A DNA stretch of 5,912 nt from Gammaproteobacteria bacterium GWE2_37_16 (GTDB taxonomy: Bacteria > Pseudomonadota > Gammaproteobacteria > UBA9339), in assembly GCA_001801285.1 (NCBI GenBank), contig MGXG01000001.1, positions 1 through 5,912 of the forward strand, in the 5' to 3' direction. Under the pieces are notes generated by a model that was not told where the DNA came from, searched no databases, and saw nothing but the letters and a program-made list of their open reading frames with translations. A program made the position numbers and the translations under genes. Within the stretch, counting starts at the first letter, position 1. Every line of letters begins with the position of its first letter. Positions 4,806 to 5,912 of this stretch are shown here, piece after piece.

Positions 4806-5572
4806 AAATTCTCCAAATTTTTATAATCCCACAAGTTTTGATCCATTAACTGACTCGCTCTCACTCCTTGCAAAGCATGCAGCATATTACTTGGTACTTT
4901 GGGATTTTTCGCCGCCAATTGTTTAATCAACGCTTTCACATCGGCGCGAGTAGAGTTTTTTTGATTACTACAAGCACCACAAGGAATAGTCGGGAAATTC
5001 TGTTCTGCTGCGTATTTAATAATGTCCTGTTCCTGACAATAAGCAAGCGGGCGAATCACTATATGTCTTTTATCATCGGTTAGTAATTTTGGTGGTTGCG
5101 AACGAATTTCTCCACTATATAAAACCGACATTAACAACGATTCAATCAAATCATCGCGATGATGACCCAAAGCTATTTTTTTAAATCCTTTTTCTTTGGC
5201 ATAGCGATAAATAATACCACGTCGCAAGCGTGAACAAAGAGAACAAAAAGTTTTACCCGGTTTAGTTTTCTCGACTACAATCGAAAAAGTATCGCGCTCC
5301 CAAATTTCAAAAGGAATGCCATTCGTAACAAGCCACTCGCGCAATTTACTATCCATCCAACCGGGTTGTAACTGATTCAAAGTAAAAGCAGAAACGGTAA
5401 ACTTATTATTGGTACGCTTTTGTAAAAGGTGCAATATTTTCAACAATGTAAAAGAATCTTTACCACCAGACAAACAAACTAAAACGCAATCGCCAGTCTG
5501 AATCATATTAAAATCAGCGATGGCTTTGCCAGTGTAATGTAATAACTTTTTCTCGATTTTTGAACTTGTCAT
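4784..5572 (-). CDS. ttcA: tRNA 2-thiocytidine(32) synthetase TtcA
   Basis: TtcA is a cytoplasmic iron-sulfur, ATP-dependent enzyme that replaces the 2-oxygen of cytidine 32 in certain tRNAs with sulfur. The 262-aa product aligns with E. coli TtcA (311 aa) from near its N-terminus. Landmarks are GKAIADFNMI (15-24), the PP-loop ATPase motif SGGKDS (35-40), the cluster cysteines C110 and C113 in FCSLCSRLRRG (109-119), ALGHHRDD (134-141), HIVIRPLAYC (170-179) and PC at 197-198, equivalent to the third cluster cysteine, with another cysteine at 201. It stops soon after NLWDYKNLE, so the long acidic C-terminal tail of E. coli TtcA is missing; that tail is outside the catalytic core. The ATG at 5572 is the only in-frame start before a stop codon upstream, but its Shine-Dalgarno is poor (AGGAA at 5588-5592, 15 nt away). 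Its 3' end overlaps the start of the unknown gene by 22 bp. Confidence 0.96.
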   Translation of the reverse strand: MTSSKIEKKLLHYTGKAIADFNMIQTGDCVLVCLSGGKDSFTLLKILHLLQKRTNNKFTVSAFTLNQLQPGWMDSKLREWLVTNGIPFEIWERDTFSIVVEKTKPGKTFCSLCSRLRRGIIYRYAKEKGFKKIALGHHRDDLIESLLMSVLYSGEIRSQPPKLLTDDKRHIVIRPLAYCQEQDIIKYAAEQNFPTIPCGACSNQKNSTRADVKALIKQLAAKNPKVPSNMLHALQGVRASQLMDQNLWDYKNLENLCITKKI

Positions 5573-5912
5573 AGGATGTTTTGTAAATTCCTAATCAATA
5601 AAAAAACTGCAATAACTATTATAAAATCTGGTACAGAAGATAATCATCCCCCTCCCCAGCTCATTTTAAACACAAATCTCATCATCCGTAAATACCGTAT
5701 TTTGCAGATAAATCAAACCCCATCGCATTTAGCAAAAACTCGAACACAATCTCCTTTTTTAGAAAAAACGCGCTATACGTTTACACCCCCTTTTATGTAA
5801 ATTAAATTTCTTTTAAAATCAAGAAGTTAAAGAATAAAAAATATTTATTCACACTTTTTTGTGGTATTATCCTATTTTATAATTACATCACCTGATTCCA
5901 TATAACATAATC
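5573..5912. other. AT-rich region upstream of ttcA without a convincing gene
   Basis: 340 bp up to the window edge. Besides the candidate ttcA promoter, it contains G-runs on the minus strand (GGGGAGGGGG within 5647-5660, another GGGG near 5709-5712, and GGGGG near 5786-5790) that stand out in AT-rich DNA. There is a minus-strand Shine-Dalgarno-like AAGGAG (5751-5756) followed by two mini open frames (5682-5747 and 5644-5685), and a + strand TATAAT (5878-5883) without a clear -35, which could serve a gene to the right of the window. A 74-codon + strand frame at 5576-5800 has low-complexity composition and no ribosome-binding site, and was not called. Confidence 0.55.
5618..5646 (-). promoter_or_regulatory. 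Candidate promoter for ttcA
   Basis: Minus-strand TATAAT (5618-5623) is a perfect -10 box about 45 bp before the ttcA start. At 17 bp spacing the -35 would be TGATTA (5641-5646), a poor match. The call rests on the -10 and its position; AT-rich DNA yields such boxes by chance. Confidence 0.35.

Noticed and set aside
5576..5800. 74-codon + strand frame upstream of ttcA
   Set aside because: Low-complexity Thr/Ile/Lys/Pro composition, no ribosome-binding site, and it lies where a ttcA promoter is expected.
5846..5865. Hairpin CACA ... TGTG near the right edge as terminator
   Set aside because: Only a 4-bp stem with an AT-rich loop, so not distinguishable from chance.

Overview
The window looks like an AT-rich gammaproteobacterial chromosome segment. 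It encodes an HldE lipopolysaccharide-heptose enzyme (so a Gram-negative cell), a bifunctional CoaBC, a TtcA, and a tRNA-Gln with the U1-A72 pair and encoded CCA seen in gammaproteobacteria. The AT-rich intergenic DNA loaded with structured repeats resembles host-associated Legionellales-type genomes (Coxiella/Rickettsiella-like). That placement is an inference from overall style, not from a database match.

Layout from left to right. The + strand carries the 3' three quarters of hldE (1-1107), cut by the window edge. Everything else reads on the minus strand. A tRNA-Gln(CUG) gene (1127-1200) lies convergent to hldE and sits about 6 bp from a 119-bp palindromic repeat (1207-1325). Then comes the ribosomal pair rplM-rpsI (2326 down to 1369), driven by a near-consensus sigma70 promoter (TTGTCA-17-TACAAT) that starts 4 bp past the end of coaBC. 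coaBC (2459-3673) follows. A 547-bp gene-free stretch (3674-4220) holds several dispersed structured repeats. Next is a conserved-looking but unidentified 194-aa gene (4221-4805), overlapped by ttcA (4784-5572). The right end (5573-5912) is AT-rich, with no convincing gene.

The genes are mostly core housekeeping: translation (uL13, uS9, tRNA-Gln, the tRNA-thiolation enzyme TtcA), coenzyme A synthesis (CoaBC) and LPS inner-core heptose supply (HldE). The rplM-rpsI order is the usual one. The unknown gene is probably translationally coupled to ttcA.

The most notable observations are: (1) uS9 carries an extra segment of about 25 residues before its conserved C-terminal region, plus a lysine-rich N-terminal extension; (2) two diverged copies of a ~76-bp repeat core (1229-1303 and 3739-3814) differ mainly by compensatory base changes, implying selection on a hairpin; (3) a second, smaller hairpin family (4014-4037 and 4152-4175) shows the same kind of covariation, and one copy carries a 14-bp tandem expansion; (4) a perfect 14-bp palindrome lies between the -35 and -10 of the rplM promoter; (5) the unknown gene next to ttcA has an HExxE motif in a peptidase-like context.
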